Shown here: positions 15,840 through 24,973 of the stretch, in pieces
How the letters are laid out: each line of letters opens with the position of its first letter
How positions within the stretch are numbered: the first letter of the stretch is position 1
From: Chlamydiota bacterium
GTDB lineage: Bacteria; Chlamydiota; Chlamydiia; Chlamydiales; RGXB01
Length of the DNA: 41,760 nucleotides
Direction of reading: 5' to 3'
Assembly: GCA_010031885.1 (NCBI GenBank)
Contig: RGYU01000004.1
Coordinates: 1 to 41,760 of the forward strand
Position numbers and translations under genes: made by a program
The notes under the pieces: model-generated
What the model was told of the DNA's origin: nothing
The model's input: the letters and a program-made list of their open reading frames with translations, nothing else
Database searches by the model: none

Positions 15840-17010
15840 GTCAGACGATCGGGTACAAAGAATCCTCCCTTCTTCGGATGCATCGCAAAAGATCCGACAG
15901 CAGCAGATTCAACAAAATGCAACCCAGCTTGCAGAAGAAATCATTCAAGAGGCCTCGGAAGAGGAATTTCAGGAGTGGTGTGATAATGCATTCAATCCCG
16001 TTGCAGCCAATAAGTACGCTCAAGAGCTATCGAAACGCCTGCGCCCCCCTGATAAAGAGAAAGCCCAAGGGTCTAAATCTGAAAACGTGGATCACCGCGT
16101 TGTTGAGGAAATCCAAAAGACTGCTGAAGAATTTTCCCGTAAAAACCCTGAATTCAATGTCCGTGCCCTCATAGGGCTAAGTCAGCTTCTGAGTGCAGAA
16201 GATTCTGTTGAAACGATCTTAGAAAAACTTTTTGCAAGTTATCCCGATGCCTATCTTGTCGATGAGGCAATTAACTTTTTGTTAACCATTACCAAAGAGT
16301 CCAACTCTTTATATCAAAAACTGCTCCAAGCTAAAACTCTATTACAAAATAATTTTGAAAGAGAAATTAAAATTGGCAAAAATATTTCTGCCGAAGCACG
16401 AGAATTCTCTGAAAAAGGGCTTGGTAGCACATCTGGGTTGCGGGACCTTTATAAATGGGTAACGGGAGTTGAACATGATCCGCTCAAGGTTTTTGAGGAT
16501 CTAATCAAAAAGTTTCCCTACAATCAAATGAAGTCAGTGATCGCCTTTTTATTACATTCGTTAGGCTCTGATATAAAATCTAAGGGGCCATCGATGGATC
16601 CTTTGGAGTTGCAGAAGTTATTTGCTGAGACAAGAACCATGCAGGCGATTTTAGGTGTTTACCTCTATTTTATGGGGAAAATGGGCTTTGTGGAGCGGCA
16701 ATTTGGGCGATATGGGCAGCCAACACCCCAAGGGGTCGATTTTGAAAAATTAGCAAAAATATTTGTTCAGCTTTTATCAGAAAAATATCCGAGTGTAGCA
16801 CGTGTTCTCCAAATGGCAAGCCAACTTGGAATCAGCGACTCAATCATCGCCCAGGCTATTATCTTTGCAAATTATCGGGATGCGCTCCGTTTTATCTCCC
16901 CCCGCTTATTTAAAAATGAGAAACAACGTCAAGATCTTCTACAGGCGCTGATAGAGTGTGTCAGTGAACTTGATGAGAAAATTGAGGAGATGGAAGAGGA
17001 GGACGAATGA
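15838..17010 (+). CDS. copN: CopN/SctW-type III secretion gatekeeper
   Basis: This 390-residue protein matches the C. trachomatis CopN (LcrE, CT089) layout: a disordered Gln/Glu-rich N-terminus, then HrpJ/YopN-like repeats of helices. Segments such as VETILEKLFASYPDAYLVDEAINFLL, LLQAKTLLQ and STSGLRDLYKWVTG have clear counterparts in CopN. SctW proteins plug the secretion channel until host contact; CopN is also secreted and binds tubulin in Chlamydia. The partner chaperone gene follows with an ATGA overlap. No ATG exists in this frame before about residue 230, so the start must be a TTG or GTG (15838 is the first TTG considered). The alternative ATG at 15809 is in another frame. The usual upstream genes sctV and sctU are not here. 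Confidence 0.85.
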   Translation: MSDDRVQRILPSSDASQKIRQQQIQQNATQLAEEIIQEASEEEFQEWCDNAFNPVAANKYAQELSKRLRPPDKEKAQGSKSENVDHRVVEEIQKTAEEFSRKNPEFNVRALIGLSQLLSAEDSVETILEKLFASYPDAYLVDEAINFLLTITKESNSLYQKLLQAKTLLQNNFEREIKIGKNISAEAREFSEKGLGSTSGLRDLYKWVTGVEHDPLKVFEDLIKKFPYNQMKSVIAFLLHSLGSDIKSKGPSMDPLELQKLFAETRTMQAILGVYLYFMGKMGFVERQFGRYGQPTPQGVDFEKLAKIFVQLLSEKYPSVARVLQMASQLGISDSIIAQAIIFANYRDALRFISPRLFKNEKQRQDLLQALIECVSELDEKIEEMEEEDE

Positions 17011-17471
17011 CTTTTCAAGAGCTTGTTGCTGGCTTAGCCGACCATCTAGGATTGGATTTACAGTTAGATAAACATGGCGCTGTAAAACTCCTACTTGACG
17101 AAAGTTTAGAATTACAAATCGAGCATCACTCCTTCAAAAATTCTTTTTGTCTGATCTGCCCGATTGAGCAGTTGCACCAAGGAATAAGGCGTGAAGATAT
17201 TTTAAAGTCTGCTTTGAAATCAAATTACACATTCAGACCCAAGTCAGGACAATTTGGCTATGTAGAAAAAAAAGGGTTTCTCGTCCTTTTCTCCTACATA
17301 CCCACATCCATAGCTACCGTTGAGGGTGTTTTTGAGCAAATGGTAACCCTTACTAAACAGGCCAAGAGTTGGCAGGAAGCCCTTCGCTCAGGGCTTACAT
17401 CCCCTCAGGGTGCCTTCGAGGATTCTTCACTCTCAAAAACCTCTATTTTTGGTGCATTTAGAAAACCATGA
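17007..17471 (+). CDS. Type III secretion chaperone, CesT/SycE family (Scc1-like)
   Basis: This 154-residue protein fits the small acidic CesT-fold chaperones: an N-terminal helix (FQELVAGLADHLGLDLQLD), a beta-sheet with VKLLLDESLELQIEHHS, and a C-terminal helix (VEGVFEQMVTLTKQAKSWQEAL near 105-130). It overlaps copN and malQ by four bases each (ATGA). C. trachomatis has the Scc1 chaperone gene (CT088) in this exact slot, where it works with Scc4 on CopN. The extended C-terminal tail after 130 is not conserved in any pattern I know. The identification rests mostly on context and fold pattern. Confidence 0.8.
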   Translation: MTFQELVAGLADHLGLDLQLDKHGAVKLLLDESLELQIEHHSFKNSFCLICPIEQLHQGIRREDILKSALKSNYTFRPKSGQFGYVEKKGFLVLFSYIPTSIATVEGVFEQMVTLTKQAKSWQEALRSGLTSPQGAFEDSSLSKTSIFGAFRKP

Positions 17472-18865
17472 TTGGAGTTGCAACACCTATCGCCTTTTTG
17501 CGCTCAAGAAAATCCCAAGGGATTGGAGATTTGATGGATTTGAGGCTATTCATCGATTGGTGCCAAGCAAATAAAATGGAAATGATCCAGCTTTTACCTG
17601 TGCTTGATACGGGTCCAGAGGCATCCCCATATGCTGCACTCTCCTCTGTTGCGCTTAACCCGGTCTACGTGCGTTTACCGCAGTCAACCCCTTTTTTAGA
17701 CTACTTAAATCAGCAGGATCGGGTCTGCTATATCTCGGTTTACAACGAAAAAATGCGTCTTTTGAAAAAAATGGAATTACCAAGCGTTGAAAAAGAGTTT
17801 TTGGAACGATTTCCATCCCTGAAAGAGTATGCAATCTATAAAACACTTAAAGAGGAAAATAAATACCACTCCCATGAGGAATTTTACTTCAAAGATTACG
17901 ACGTAGAAAAAATACTTCAAGAAAGTGATGAGGAATTTTTAAATCAGATCGATTTCCACATGAAACTTCAGCAGTATCTTTATAATGAGTGGAAGGCTAT
18001 TAGTATCTATGCAAATCAAAAGGGGGTTTCTCTCATGGGAGATCTTCCCATACTTGTCTCTCGAGAAAGCCACGAAGTTTTTTTCCATCCTGAACTTTTT
18101 CACCTTGATTTTGAAGCGGGAGCCCCCCCTGATGATTTCGCCCCGCAAGGACAAAATTGGGGACAGCCTATTTACAACTGGGAAGCGCATGAAAAAACCC
18201 ACTACAGCTTTTTTTTACAGCGATTAAAAACTCTTGAGCAATTCTTTGATTACTACCGGATCGATCATACCATAGGCTTCTTTCGCTTTTGGAAAATTCC
18301 GAGAAATGAAAAGGGATCAAAGGGAAAATTCAGCTCAAAAAATCCTAAGGAATACCTGCCAAAAGCGACAGAAAGACTCAAAATCCTTTTAAAAAATACA
18401 CATCTTAAACCGATTGCTGAGGATCTTGGAACAAAACCTGAGGGGATGGAAAAACTCTTGAAGGATCTTCATATTCCTGGAATGAAAGTGATGCGATGGG
18501 AAGAAGACCTTGATACTATTCCCGAGGAAAGCCTCTCAACAATCTCCCTACATGATACAAGTCTGCTCGCCTCTTGGTTTCATCAGGAAAACGGAAGAGC
18601 TATTGATGACGAGGAGCGAATCACTCTTTTGAGCGCTATCCTCAAAACTCCCTCTTTTTTTAAAATCAATCTGCTTCAAGAATACCTGGCGCTTGAGCCT
18701 TCTAACCGCTATCTGTTTAGCGAGCTCGAGCAGATCAACATCCCTTCAACTGTTTTGCCCACTAATTGGACAATTCGCATGCGCCAATTTCTTGAGGACA
18801 TCATATCTAACACGGTCCTTGCAACAAAGATTCAATCTTTGTTAGAGTCAAAAAATGATCTTTAG
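17468..18865 (+). CDS. malQ: 4-alpha-glucanotransferase (amylomaltase, GH77)
   Basis: MalQ transfers maltosyl and longer units between alpha-1,4-glucans and serves glycogen metabolism in Chlamydiae. The N-terminus (SRKSQGIGDLMDLRLFIDWC) and LLPVLDTGPEASPYAALSSVALNP are GH77 signatures. The three catalytic regions are YRIDHTIGFFRFW near 262 (nucleophile Asp), PIAEDLGTKPEGM near 316 (acid/base Glu) and SLHDTSLLASWF near 360 (third Asp). At 465 residues it is shorter than the usual 500-530. It sits last in the copN-chaperone-malQ group, the same linkage as CT089-CT087, so its coupling to type III secretion genes is conserved across Chlamydiae. Confidence 0.92.
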   Translation: MIGVATPIAFLRSRKSQGIGDLMDLRLFIDWCQANKMEMIQLLPVLDTGPEASPYAALSSVALNPVYVRLPQSTPFLDYLNQQDRVCYISVYNEKMRLLKKMELPSVEKEFLERFPSLKEYAIYKTLKEENKYHSHEEFYFKDYDVEKILQESDEEFLNQIDFHMKLQQYLYNEWKAISIYANQKGVSLMGDLPILVSRESHEVFFHPELFHLDFEAGAPPDDFAPQGQNWGQPIYNWEAHEKTHYSFFLQRLKTLEQFFDYYRIDHTIGFFRFWKIPRNEKGSKGKFSSKNPKEYLPKATERLKILLKNTHLKPIAEDLGTKPEGMEKLLKDLHIPGMKVMRWEEDLDTIPEESLSTISLHDTSLLASWFHQENGRAIDDEERITLLSAILKTPSFFKINLLQEYLALEPSNRYLFSELEQINIPSTVLPTNWTIRMRQFLEDIISNTVLATKIQSLLESKNDL

Positions 18866-20372
18866 CTCCTTAGTACTATTATTTTTATCTATTACTGCAA
18901 AAGAACGCATCGATACATTGTACCACAAAATCGATCCCTTTTCTATTTCAAAGCAGCTGGCTTTTTACGAACTTTATTCCCAAACAGACACGGGCAACCG
19001 TGCCTTGAGGAGAGCTTTGGACTTGATCAATATCCATAGGCCTTTGTCTGAACAAATTGACTGCCATGTAAAAATACCCCCTTTTAATCCAAGCCTAATT
19101 GTAGGGCTCTCATCACAACTTACCCGAAAGGTTCCTGTAGAAATAAGGGATGAGGATTTAAAAACCATTCAAAAAATCTCCTCTCATTTATCAAACAGAA
19201 AACTCAAAGGATACTCTATTGGTTCTCTTGATGAGGTTAAAAATCTTGAGATTGATCAGCTAGATCTTACACGCATTTTGCTTTTAGAACTTGTTCAGGA
19301 TCCAAAACAGAGGGCCTATTATGAGGCTACTGTGGATTTAATGGCGTTAGAAATTCTTGCCCATCTCCCGAAAGGGGCTTCTTTGGAGGAAAAATTAGAG
19401 AAAATATCCTCTTATGTTTTTCACGATATGGAATACCGCTTTCCTCCCCAATCGATTTGGGTCGAGGAGCTCGATTCTTTCACTTTACTCCCCACGATTT
19501 TAGACAGCCGTTTTGGGGTCTGCCTAGGGGTAAGCACCCTCTATCTTGCACTGGCGCAAAGGCTTGATCTGCCCTTAATTCCGATTACACCCCCAGGCCA
19601 TATATTTTTACGTTTTGAGTATAAAGAAAATATCACAAATATTGAGACGACAGCTCGTGGGATACACCTTCCAGATTCCCACTACCTTTCGATTCAAACA
19701 AAGTCATTTAAGAGGCGAGACCTTAAGGATGTTGTTGGTCTAAACTTCATGAACCAAGGGGCATTATACTGGCAGCAAAATGACCACCAAAAAGCGATTC
19801 AAGCATACGATACTGCAATCAAATATATGGGCGAAGATCCTCTGTTGATGCGCTTCAAAGGTCTTCAGCACCTCTTTTTAGGGGAAAAAGAAAAAGCAGA
19901 TGAGATTTTTAAAAAAATCCGAAACGTAACTCTCGACGGATCTACTTATAAGGATACCCAAATTGATGATCTGCTTTTAGGACACATCGATAAGGACGGA
20001 TTGAAGATGTTGTACAACAAAGAAGCTGATGATCGCAATGCTTTGGAGAACCAAATAAAAAAGCTTCAGGCTAAACTCAAAGATTATCCCAAATTTCGTG
20101 ATGGTCTTTTTCATTTAGCAGGTACATGGCTAGCTCTTCACCGCACTAAAGAGGCCTATGATGTTCTAGTCACATATCATCAAATTGACCCAAAAAATCC
20201 TGTAGTGGAATATTACCTTGCAGCTCTTGCGTTAGAACGTATGCAGCTCGATGAAGGAAAGATATTTTTAAAAAATACTCAACAACTTCTAAAAGAGCAA
20301 TCTTATTACCCTAATGCAATAAAGGATCTTTATATGGCGTACAAGAAAGAGGATCCTACTTTCAACTTTTAA
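18855..20372 (+). CDS. Exported transglutaminase-like (SirB1-type) protein with TPR repeats
   Basis: A short hydrophobic start (IFSSLVLLFLSITAKE) suggests a signal peptide or anchor. Residues about 165-280 match the Transglut_core2/SirB1 pattern: Y-P--S-WVEELDSFTLLPTILDSRFGVCLGVSTLYLALAQRL, then ITPPGHIFLRF. A cysteine (GVC, near 224) and a histidine (PPGH, near 252) occupy places compatible with a transglutaminase-like catalytic pair; many SirB1 proteins lack the cysteine. From about 298 come tetratricopeptide-like repeats (GALYWQQNDHQKAIQAYDTAIKYM). Length 505. It overlaps malQ by 11 bases and ends the gene group. The substrate is unknown. Confidence 0.7.
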   Translation: MIFSSLVLLFLSITAKERIDTLYHKIDPFSISKQLAFYELYSQTDTGNRALRRALDLINIHRPLSEQIDCHVKIPPFNPSLIVGLSSQLTRKVPVEIRDEDLKTIQKISSHLSNRKLKGYSIGSLDEVKNLEIDQLDLTRILLLELVQDPKQRAYYEATVDLMALEILAHLPKGASLEEKLEKISSYVFHDMEYRFPPQSIWVEELDSFTLLPTILDSRFGVCLGVSTLYLALAQRLDLPLIPITPPGHIFLRFEYKENITNIETTARGIHLPDSHYLSIQTKSFKRRDLKDVVGLNFMNQGALYWQQNDHQKAIQAYDTAIKYMGEDPLLMRFKGLQHLFLGEKEKADEIFKKIRNVTLDGSTYKDTQIDDLLLGHIDKDGLKMLYNKEADDRNALENQIKKLQAKLKDYPKFRDGLFHLAGTWLALHRTKEAYDVLVTYHQIDPKNPVVEYYLAALALERMQLDEGKIFLKNTQQLLKEQSYYPNAIKDLYMAYKKEDPTFNF

Positions 20373-20512
20373 AATCTTCGATTTTATCGTCTATTTAATC
20401 TTGGAAATTCTTTTCTCAAACTTGTGTTTCGGCCTGTTTTACAGATAATTTTTGAAAAATATTTGGAAACAAAAATATCAAACAATTATTGGAAGGGAAA
20501 AGGATTTTATTC

Positions 20513-21049
20513 ATGCTGAAAAAAATTTTATTTTTTTCCTTCTTTTTGACGGCATTGCATGCCGAGCCGCTTGTTTTAATGGAATCAAAAAAAGGAAAAC
20601 TTATTTTTAAAGACGGGTCCATCTACCGTCTTTCAAAGGAAAGTTCTGCTCGATTTTCTGACGATTGGATCGGATCTACATTCGATGTTGTCCGGATTCC
20701 TAAAGACCAAAGAAAAAGATCTGTAGACACCTCAATCAAAAATTCCACCGCAAGTTTTTTTGCGACTTGCATAGCCCAAAAAGCGCAGTGGAGACAGATC
20801 AACGTGATGAAGCGCAGTTTGCAAAATAAAAAGGAGAAATCATCGTCTAACTCCCGATTGATGATCGTCAACCAAACTAGCCGTATGTTGAAAATGTCAG
20901 ACGGAAGTGTTTTTGAGGCGCAAACAGTTTTACCGCATAGAAAAATTGAAGGGGAAGAGGTATCCATCGAAAAGGTCGAGTTTTACCAACTAAAACTTAG
21001 ACCCGGAGAAAAAATTCTACTCAAACAGATTCGTTCTAAAAACCAGTAA
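20513..21049 (+). CDS. Hypothetical exported protein
   Basis: The ATG at 20513 is preceded by AAAAGGA at eight bases and gives a clean signal peptide: MLKKILFFSFFLTALHA, with probable cleavage before EPLV. A TTG at 20489 would place the signal sequence eight residues in, so it is not preferred. The mature part (about 160 residues) is basic, and two similar beta-rich segments occur: KKGKLIFKDGSIYRLSKES near 28-46 and SRMLKMSDGSVFEA near 123-136. Each reads hydrophobic-x-DGS-[IV], possibly a repeated unit. I do not recognise the family. Confidence 0.65.
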   Translation: MLKKILFFSFFLTALHAEPLVLMESKKGKLIFKDGSIYRLSKESSARFSDDWIGSTFDVVRIPKDQRKRSVDTSIKNSTASFFATCIAQKAQWRQINVMKRSLQNKKEKSSSNSRLMIVNQTSRMLKMSDGSVFEAQTVLPHRKIEGEEVSIEKVEFYQLKLRPGEKILLKQIRSKNQ

Positions 21050-21074
21050 ACTTGACCTATCTCCATAAGTAAGC

Positions 21075-21102
21075 AGGGGCTCATAGGTGCCCCTATTTTT
21101 TT
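21075..21102 (+). terminator. Rho-independent terminator
   Basis: AGGGGC (21075-21080) pairs with GCCCCT (21089-21094) around an 8-base loop, followed by ATTTTTTT. It lies 26 bases after the exported-protein gene and separates it from clpB. Confidence 0.75.
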
Positions 21103-21275
21103 CAAAGTTCATAAAGAAATATATGTATTAGATTTGCTCTTATTGCAATAATTTACTATTCTTTGAGGTGCATAAAATAGGGGCTTTTCAGAAGGAAGCT
21201 TTTTAGTGCTTTTGTTGGGAAAACATCGCTCTACCCTTTTTTATCTTTAAAGTATGAAGTCCCCTAAGGAAGATC

Positions 21276-23822
21276 ATGGATTTTTCATTCTCCGAATCGG
21301 TCACCAATCTTTTAAACCGATCCTTTTTGAAAGCCAAACAAGACAAATTCACCGAGGTCTCCGATACCCTTTTTTTTCTCAATCTTTTAGAGCATGGTTT
21401 CATCTTTAAAACTCTTGTTCAAGATGATTTAAAAAAATCCCCCCATCTTTTGCATGATCTTCAAAATTCTTTGGAAAAAAGTGCCCGATTTAGTCAAGAC
21501 GGATCTGATCCAAAAGTTTCGCTAAGCTTACAAACACTGCTACAAAAAGCAGATCAGATCCGAAAAGAGCTTAAAGATTCCTACATTAGTGAAATTCATT
21601 TTCTCCCCCCCCTCTTGGAAAAAATCGGGATTGGTGCACAAGAAAGTTTAGAAAAAATTAAACGTTTTACTCTAGGAAGAACTATGGATACACCTACAAG
21701 TGATCAAACCTTAAAAGCCTTAGAGAAATATACAAAAAACCTAACCGACCTAGCTCTCAAGGGAAAATTGGATCCGGTAATCGGTCGTGATGAGGAGATC
21801 ATGCGCACCATGCAGGTTCTTTGTCGTCGAACGAAAAATAATCCCGTGTTGATTGGTCAACCAGGTGTTGGAAAAACTGCAATAGCTGAGGGTCTTGCAG
21901 TAAAAATCGCCCAAAATGAGGTTCCTGATGCAATTAGGGGTAAAACGGTTATGGCGCTCGATTTAGCTGAACTGGTTGCAGGGACAAAATTCCGTGGAGA
22001 ATTTGAAGAGAGACTGAAATCGGTACTCAAAGAGATCGAAGCGCTGGAGGGTTCTATTATCCTTTTTATCGATGAGGTTCATACTCTTGTTGGGGCCGGA
22101 TCTGCAGAAGGCTCTATGGATGCGGCTAATCTTTTAAAACCTGCTCTTGCTCGGGGTGTCTTACATGCTATTGGAGCCACTACACTCGCTGAATACCAAA
22201 AATATATTGAAAAAGATCCTGCCTTAGAGCGCCGATTTCAACAGATCTTGGTGAATGAGCCCACACCTGACGAAGCACTGGCTATCCTCCGTGGCCTCAA
22301 AGAACGATATGAATCTTATCATGGTGTTCAAATCACAGAGGACGCATTAAAAGCTGCAGTTCACCTCTCCTACCGCTATATCAATGACCGTTTTTTACCC
22401 GACAAAGCGATCGATTTGATCGATGAAGCTGCAAGCTTAATCCGTATGCAGGTTGGCTCCACCCCGATCCCGATAGATCATGAACAAAGAAAAATTGCCT
22501 CTTTGATGATCAAACTTGAAAATGTCAAGGGGGTACGTGCAGATGAAGAGGCGATCGAATTACAGATCGAACAACATAAAAAACATTTAAAAGATCTTCG
22601 TGATTTGTGGGGAATGGAGAAAGCTCTAATCGATCAGATCAACATAAAAAAAACCGAACTTGAAAAAATCAAATTTCAAGAGGAGCTTGCGGAGCGCAGC
22701 AGTGATTACACGCAGGTGGCAAAATTACGCTACAAAGATCTGCCCGAGTGCACATCAAAAATGCGCGAAATCCAACAAAAGCTTAAGGATCTTCCATCAC
22801 GCCTGATTCGTGAAGAGGTCGATGAGACCTTGGTTGCCCAAATTGTAGCCAAAATGACAGGCATCCCTATAGAAAAGATGGTTGAAAAAGACAAAGAAGC
22901 TCTTTTAAAACTTGAAGATAGACTTCATTCACGGGTGATTGGACAGCATGATGCGATTGTTTTGATTGCTGAAGCCATCCGCCGAAGCAGAAGCGGTTTG
23001 TCTGACCCAAAACGCCCAATCGGATCCTTTTTATTCATGGGTCCTACGGGAGTCGGAAAAACTGAACTGGCAAAAGCTTTAACCGAAATCCTATTTAACC
23101 AAGAGGATGCCCTCATCCGACTTGATATGTCCGAATACATGGAAAAGCACAGTGTATCGAAACTTATTGGCTCACCTCCAGGATATGTGGGTTATGAGGA
23201 GGGTGGACAATTGACCGAAGCGATCCGTCGTTACCCCTATTCAGTGATTCTGTTGGACGAAATAGAGAAAGCCCACCATGATGTCTTCAATATTTTACTT
23301 CAAGTATTAGATGATGGTCGCATAACCGACAGTAAAGGGCGTGTGGTAAACTGTCGCAATGCAGTATTCATCCTTACCTCCAATATCGGCTCTGACAAAA
23401 TTTTAGATGAGATCGAAAAAAACAAAGAGCTCGATTCCAAGGAGATGAATCGAATTTTAGAGCCCATTTTAAGAAGTTATTTTCGACCCGAATTTTTAAA
23501 CCGGCTAGATGCAGTCATCCCTTTCCATCCGTTGCGATTCATAGATATGGAAAAAATTGTCCTTTTACAATTGAAGGATGTAGAAAAACGGCTTGAAGAG
23601 AAAAAAATCAAATTAGAAATATCCAAAAAAGCGGTTGAGCATTTAGCAACAATTGGTTTTGACCCAATATTTGGTGCAAGGCCCCTCAAAAGGTTGATTC
23701 AGCAAGAAATTGTAAATTTGTTGGCAAATGAATTGATCGGCGGGCATATAGGGGCTAAAAGTCACATAAAAATAGATGTGCAACACGATAAATTTATCCT
23801 AAAAACAACCCAGGAAACATGA
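21276..23822 (+). CDS. clpB: ClpB-type disaggregase, Hsp100 AAA+ ATPase
   Basis: ClpB with DnaK rescues aggregated proteins. The N-terminal domain (1-140) is divergent. AAA1 has Walker A GQPGVGKT at about 194-201 and [11 protein letters not shown]. The middle is a long coiled coil ([13 protein letters not shown], then [19 protein letters not shown]), which marks ClpB rather than ClpA or ClpC. AAA2 has GPTGVGKT near 589 and [20 protein letters not shown]. No ClpP-binding IGF/IGL loop is evident, in keeping with ClpB. AGGAAG seven bases before the ATG supports the start. I looked for a CIRCE operator upstream and did not see one. The MFS gene follows with an ATGA overlap. Confidence 0.93.
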   Translation: MDFSFSESVTNLLNRSFLKAKQDKFTEVSDTLFFLNLLEHGFIFKTLVQDDLKKSPHLLHDLQNSLEKSARFSQDGSDPKVSLSLQTLLQKADQIRKELKDSYISEIHFLPPLLEKIGIGAQESLEKIKRFTLGRTMDTPTSDQTLKALEKYTKNLTDLALKGKLDPVIGRDEEIMRTMQVLCRRTKNNPVLIGQPGVGKTAIAEGLAVKIAQNEVPDAIRGKTVMALDLAELVAGTKFRGEFEERLKSVLKEIEALEGSIILFIDEVHTLVGAGSAEGSMDAANLLKPALARGVLHAIGATTLAEYQKYIEKDPALERRFQQILVNEPTPDEALAILRGLKERYESYHGVQITEDALKAAVHLSYRYINDRFLPDKAIDLIDEAASLIRMQVGSTPIPIDHEQRKIASLMIKLENVKGVRADEEAIELQIEQHKKHLKDLRDLWGMEKALIDQINIKKTELEKIKFQEELAERSSDYTQVAKLRYKDLPECTSKMREIQQKLKDLPSRLIREEVDETLVAQIVAKMTGIPIEKMVEKDKEALLKLEDRLHSRVIGQHDAIVLIAEAIRRSRSGLSDPKRPIGSFLFMGPTGVGKTELAKALTEILFNQEDALIRLDMSEYMEKHSVSKLIGSPPGYVGYEEGGQLTEAIRRYPYSVILLDEIEKAHHDVFNILLQVLDDGRITDSKGRVVNCRNAVFILTSNIGSDKILDEIEKNKELDSKEMNRILEPILRSYFRPEFLNRLDAVIPFHPLRFIDMEKIVLLQLKDVEKRLEEKKIKLEISKKAVEHLATIGFDPIFGARPLKRLIQQEIVNLLANELIGGHIGAKSHIKIDVQHDKFILKTTQET

Positions 23823-24973
23823 AAGACCTCTCAAAAAAACTTCTCGCCCCTATACTCTCATTATTTTTAGGAACTGTTGGTAATAGCTTTTTCGGTACAT
23901 TACTCTCGTTAGACCTCAAAGAGCTCGGATTTTCAAACCTTGCCATTGGTGGGATTGTTTCCATTTATTACCTGGGTATGATGCTAGGTTCATGGTTTTT
24001 GGAAAAAAGAATTGCACGGATGGGGTTTTTTTCCAGCTATTTGATTCTCGTTTTTTTAAATATCCTTTTTATTGGCCTGTTTCCCATAAGTCAAGCAATC
24101 GAATTTTTATATTTTCTCCGCTTTGCCCTTGGAATAATTCTAGGTGGTATTTTTGTGATTGTCGAGAGCTGGATACTGTTATTGGCGCCAGCGGAAAAAA
24201 AGGGGGAGGCGATGTCTTGGTACATGATTGGCCTTTACGCTGGAGCATCGCTAGGACAACTGCTAATCACGGATACAACCAAATTATTTCCGAACAATTT
24301 TATCATACCTATCCTAGCCTGTACGATTGGACTCGTGGTCCTATTTTTCCGTAATAAGGGCTCAGACTACCAGCAAGTAGATGATCAACCCGCTCTTTCC
24401 ACCAGCACTGTCATACAGTTGGCTCCGTTAGGTTTTTTTGGAAATCTTCTATCTGGCTCCACCTTAAGTGTGTTTTACGGCCTTGTCCCTATTTACGGTA
24501 AAACACTGTCTCTTTCTGTCCAGGAAATAGGGATTTTGATGGGGATTACAATTGCGGGCGGCTTTATCGGGCAGTGGCCGATTGGAAAACTCTCAGACAA
24601 ATTTTCTAAGGATCGTATTTTACTACTAAATGCCTTAGCCCTATCCTTGATTTCTATCCCCATGTTGTTTGGAACCAAGCTCACCTTTTTTGCTTTGTGT
24701 GCTATCATGTTTATCTTTGGATCACTTGCTTTTACCCTCTACCCCCTATCGATCAATAGCCTTTGCGAAAAATTACCGCAAAATCAAACAATTGCAGCGG
24801 TTACCAAGGGGGTCGTCGCATATGGTTTAGGTTGCGTTTTTGGACCCATACTGGCTCCTTTATTCATGGAAATGGAATTTAAAGAGGGACTTTTTTTCTA
24901 TTTTCTTCTCAATACAGCAATATTTTTCCTATTTTTTGCTAGGAAACTTCGCTCTCAAGCGACGAGTGCTTAA
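23819..24973 (+). CDS. MFS transporter, YcaD-like
   Basis: This 384-residue protein has about twelve membrane segments. It resembles E. coli Yca[23 protein letters not shown] near 49-70, [19 protein letters not shown] in the fourth helix region, [23 protein letters not shown] near 252-268, and [15 protein letters not shown] near 305. The D-K-F-x-K-D-R loop is the MFS A-motif equivalent of the second half. The substrate of YcaD is unknown, so none is proposed. The start overlaps clpB (ATGA), and the 3' end overlaps convergent nagZ by 35 bases. Confidence 0.85.
   Translation: MKDLSKKLLAPILSLFLGTVGNSFFGTLLSLDLKELGFSNLAIGGIVSIYYLGMMLGSWFLEKRIARMGFFSSYLILVFLNILFIGLFPISQAIEFLYFLRFALGIILGGIFVIVESWILLLAPAEKKGEAMSWYMIGLYAGASLGQLLITDTTKLFPNNFIIPILACTIGLVVLFFRNKGSDYQQVDDQPALSTSTVIQLAPLGFFGNLLSGSTLSVFYGLVPIYGKTLSLSVQEIGILMGITIAGGFIGQWPIGKLSDKFSKDRILLLNALALSLISIPMLFGTKLTFFALCAIMFIFGSLAFTLYPLSINSLCEKLPQNQTIAAVTKGVVAYGLGCVFGPILAPLFMEMEFKEGLFFYFLLNTAIFFLFFARKLRSQATSA

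Noticed and set aside
15809-16174. Plus-strand ATG frame of 121 codons
   Set aside because: It overlaps copN in another frame, and its Lys/Ser/Arg-rich translation looks like an out-of-frame reading. Its first ten codons are discussed only as a possible copN leader.
21103-21275. Possible CIRCE heat-shock operator upstream of clpB
   Set aside because: I looked for TTAGCACTC-N9-GAGTGCTAA; only TTTAGTGCTTT is present, without the second arm.
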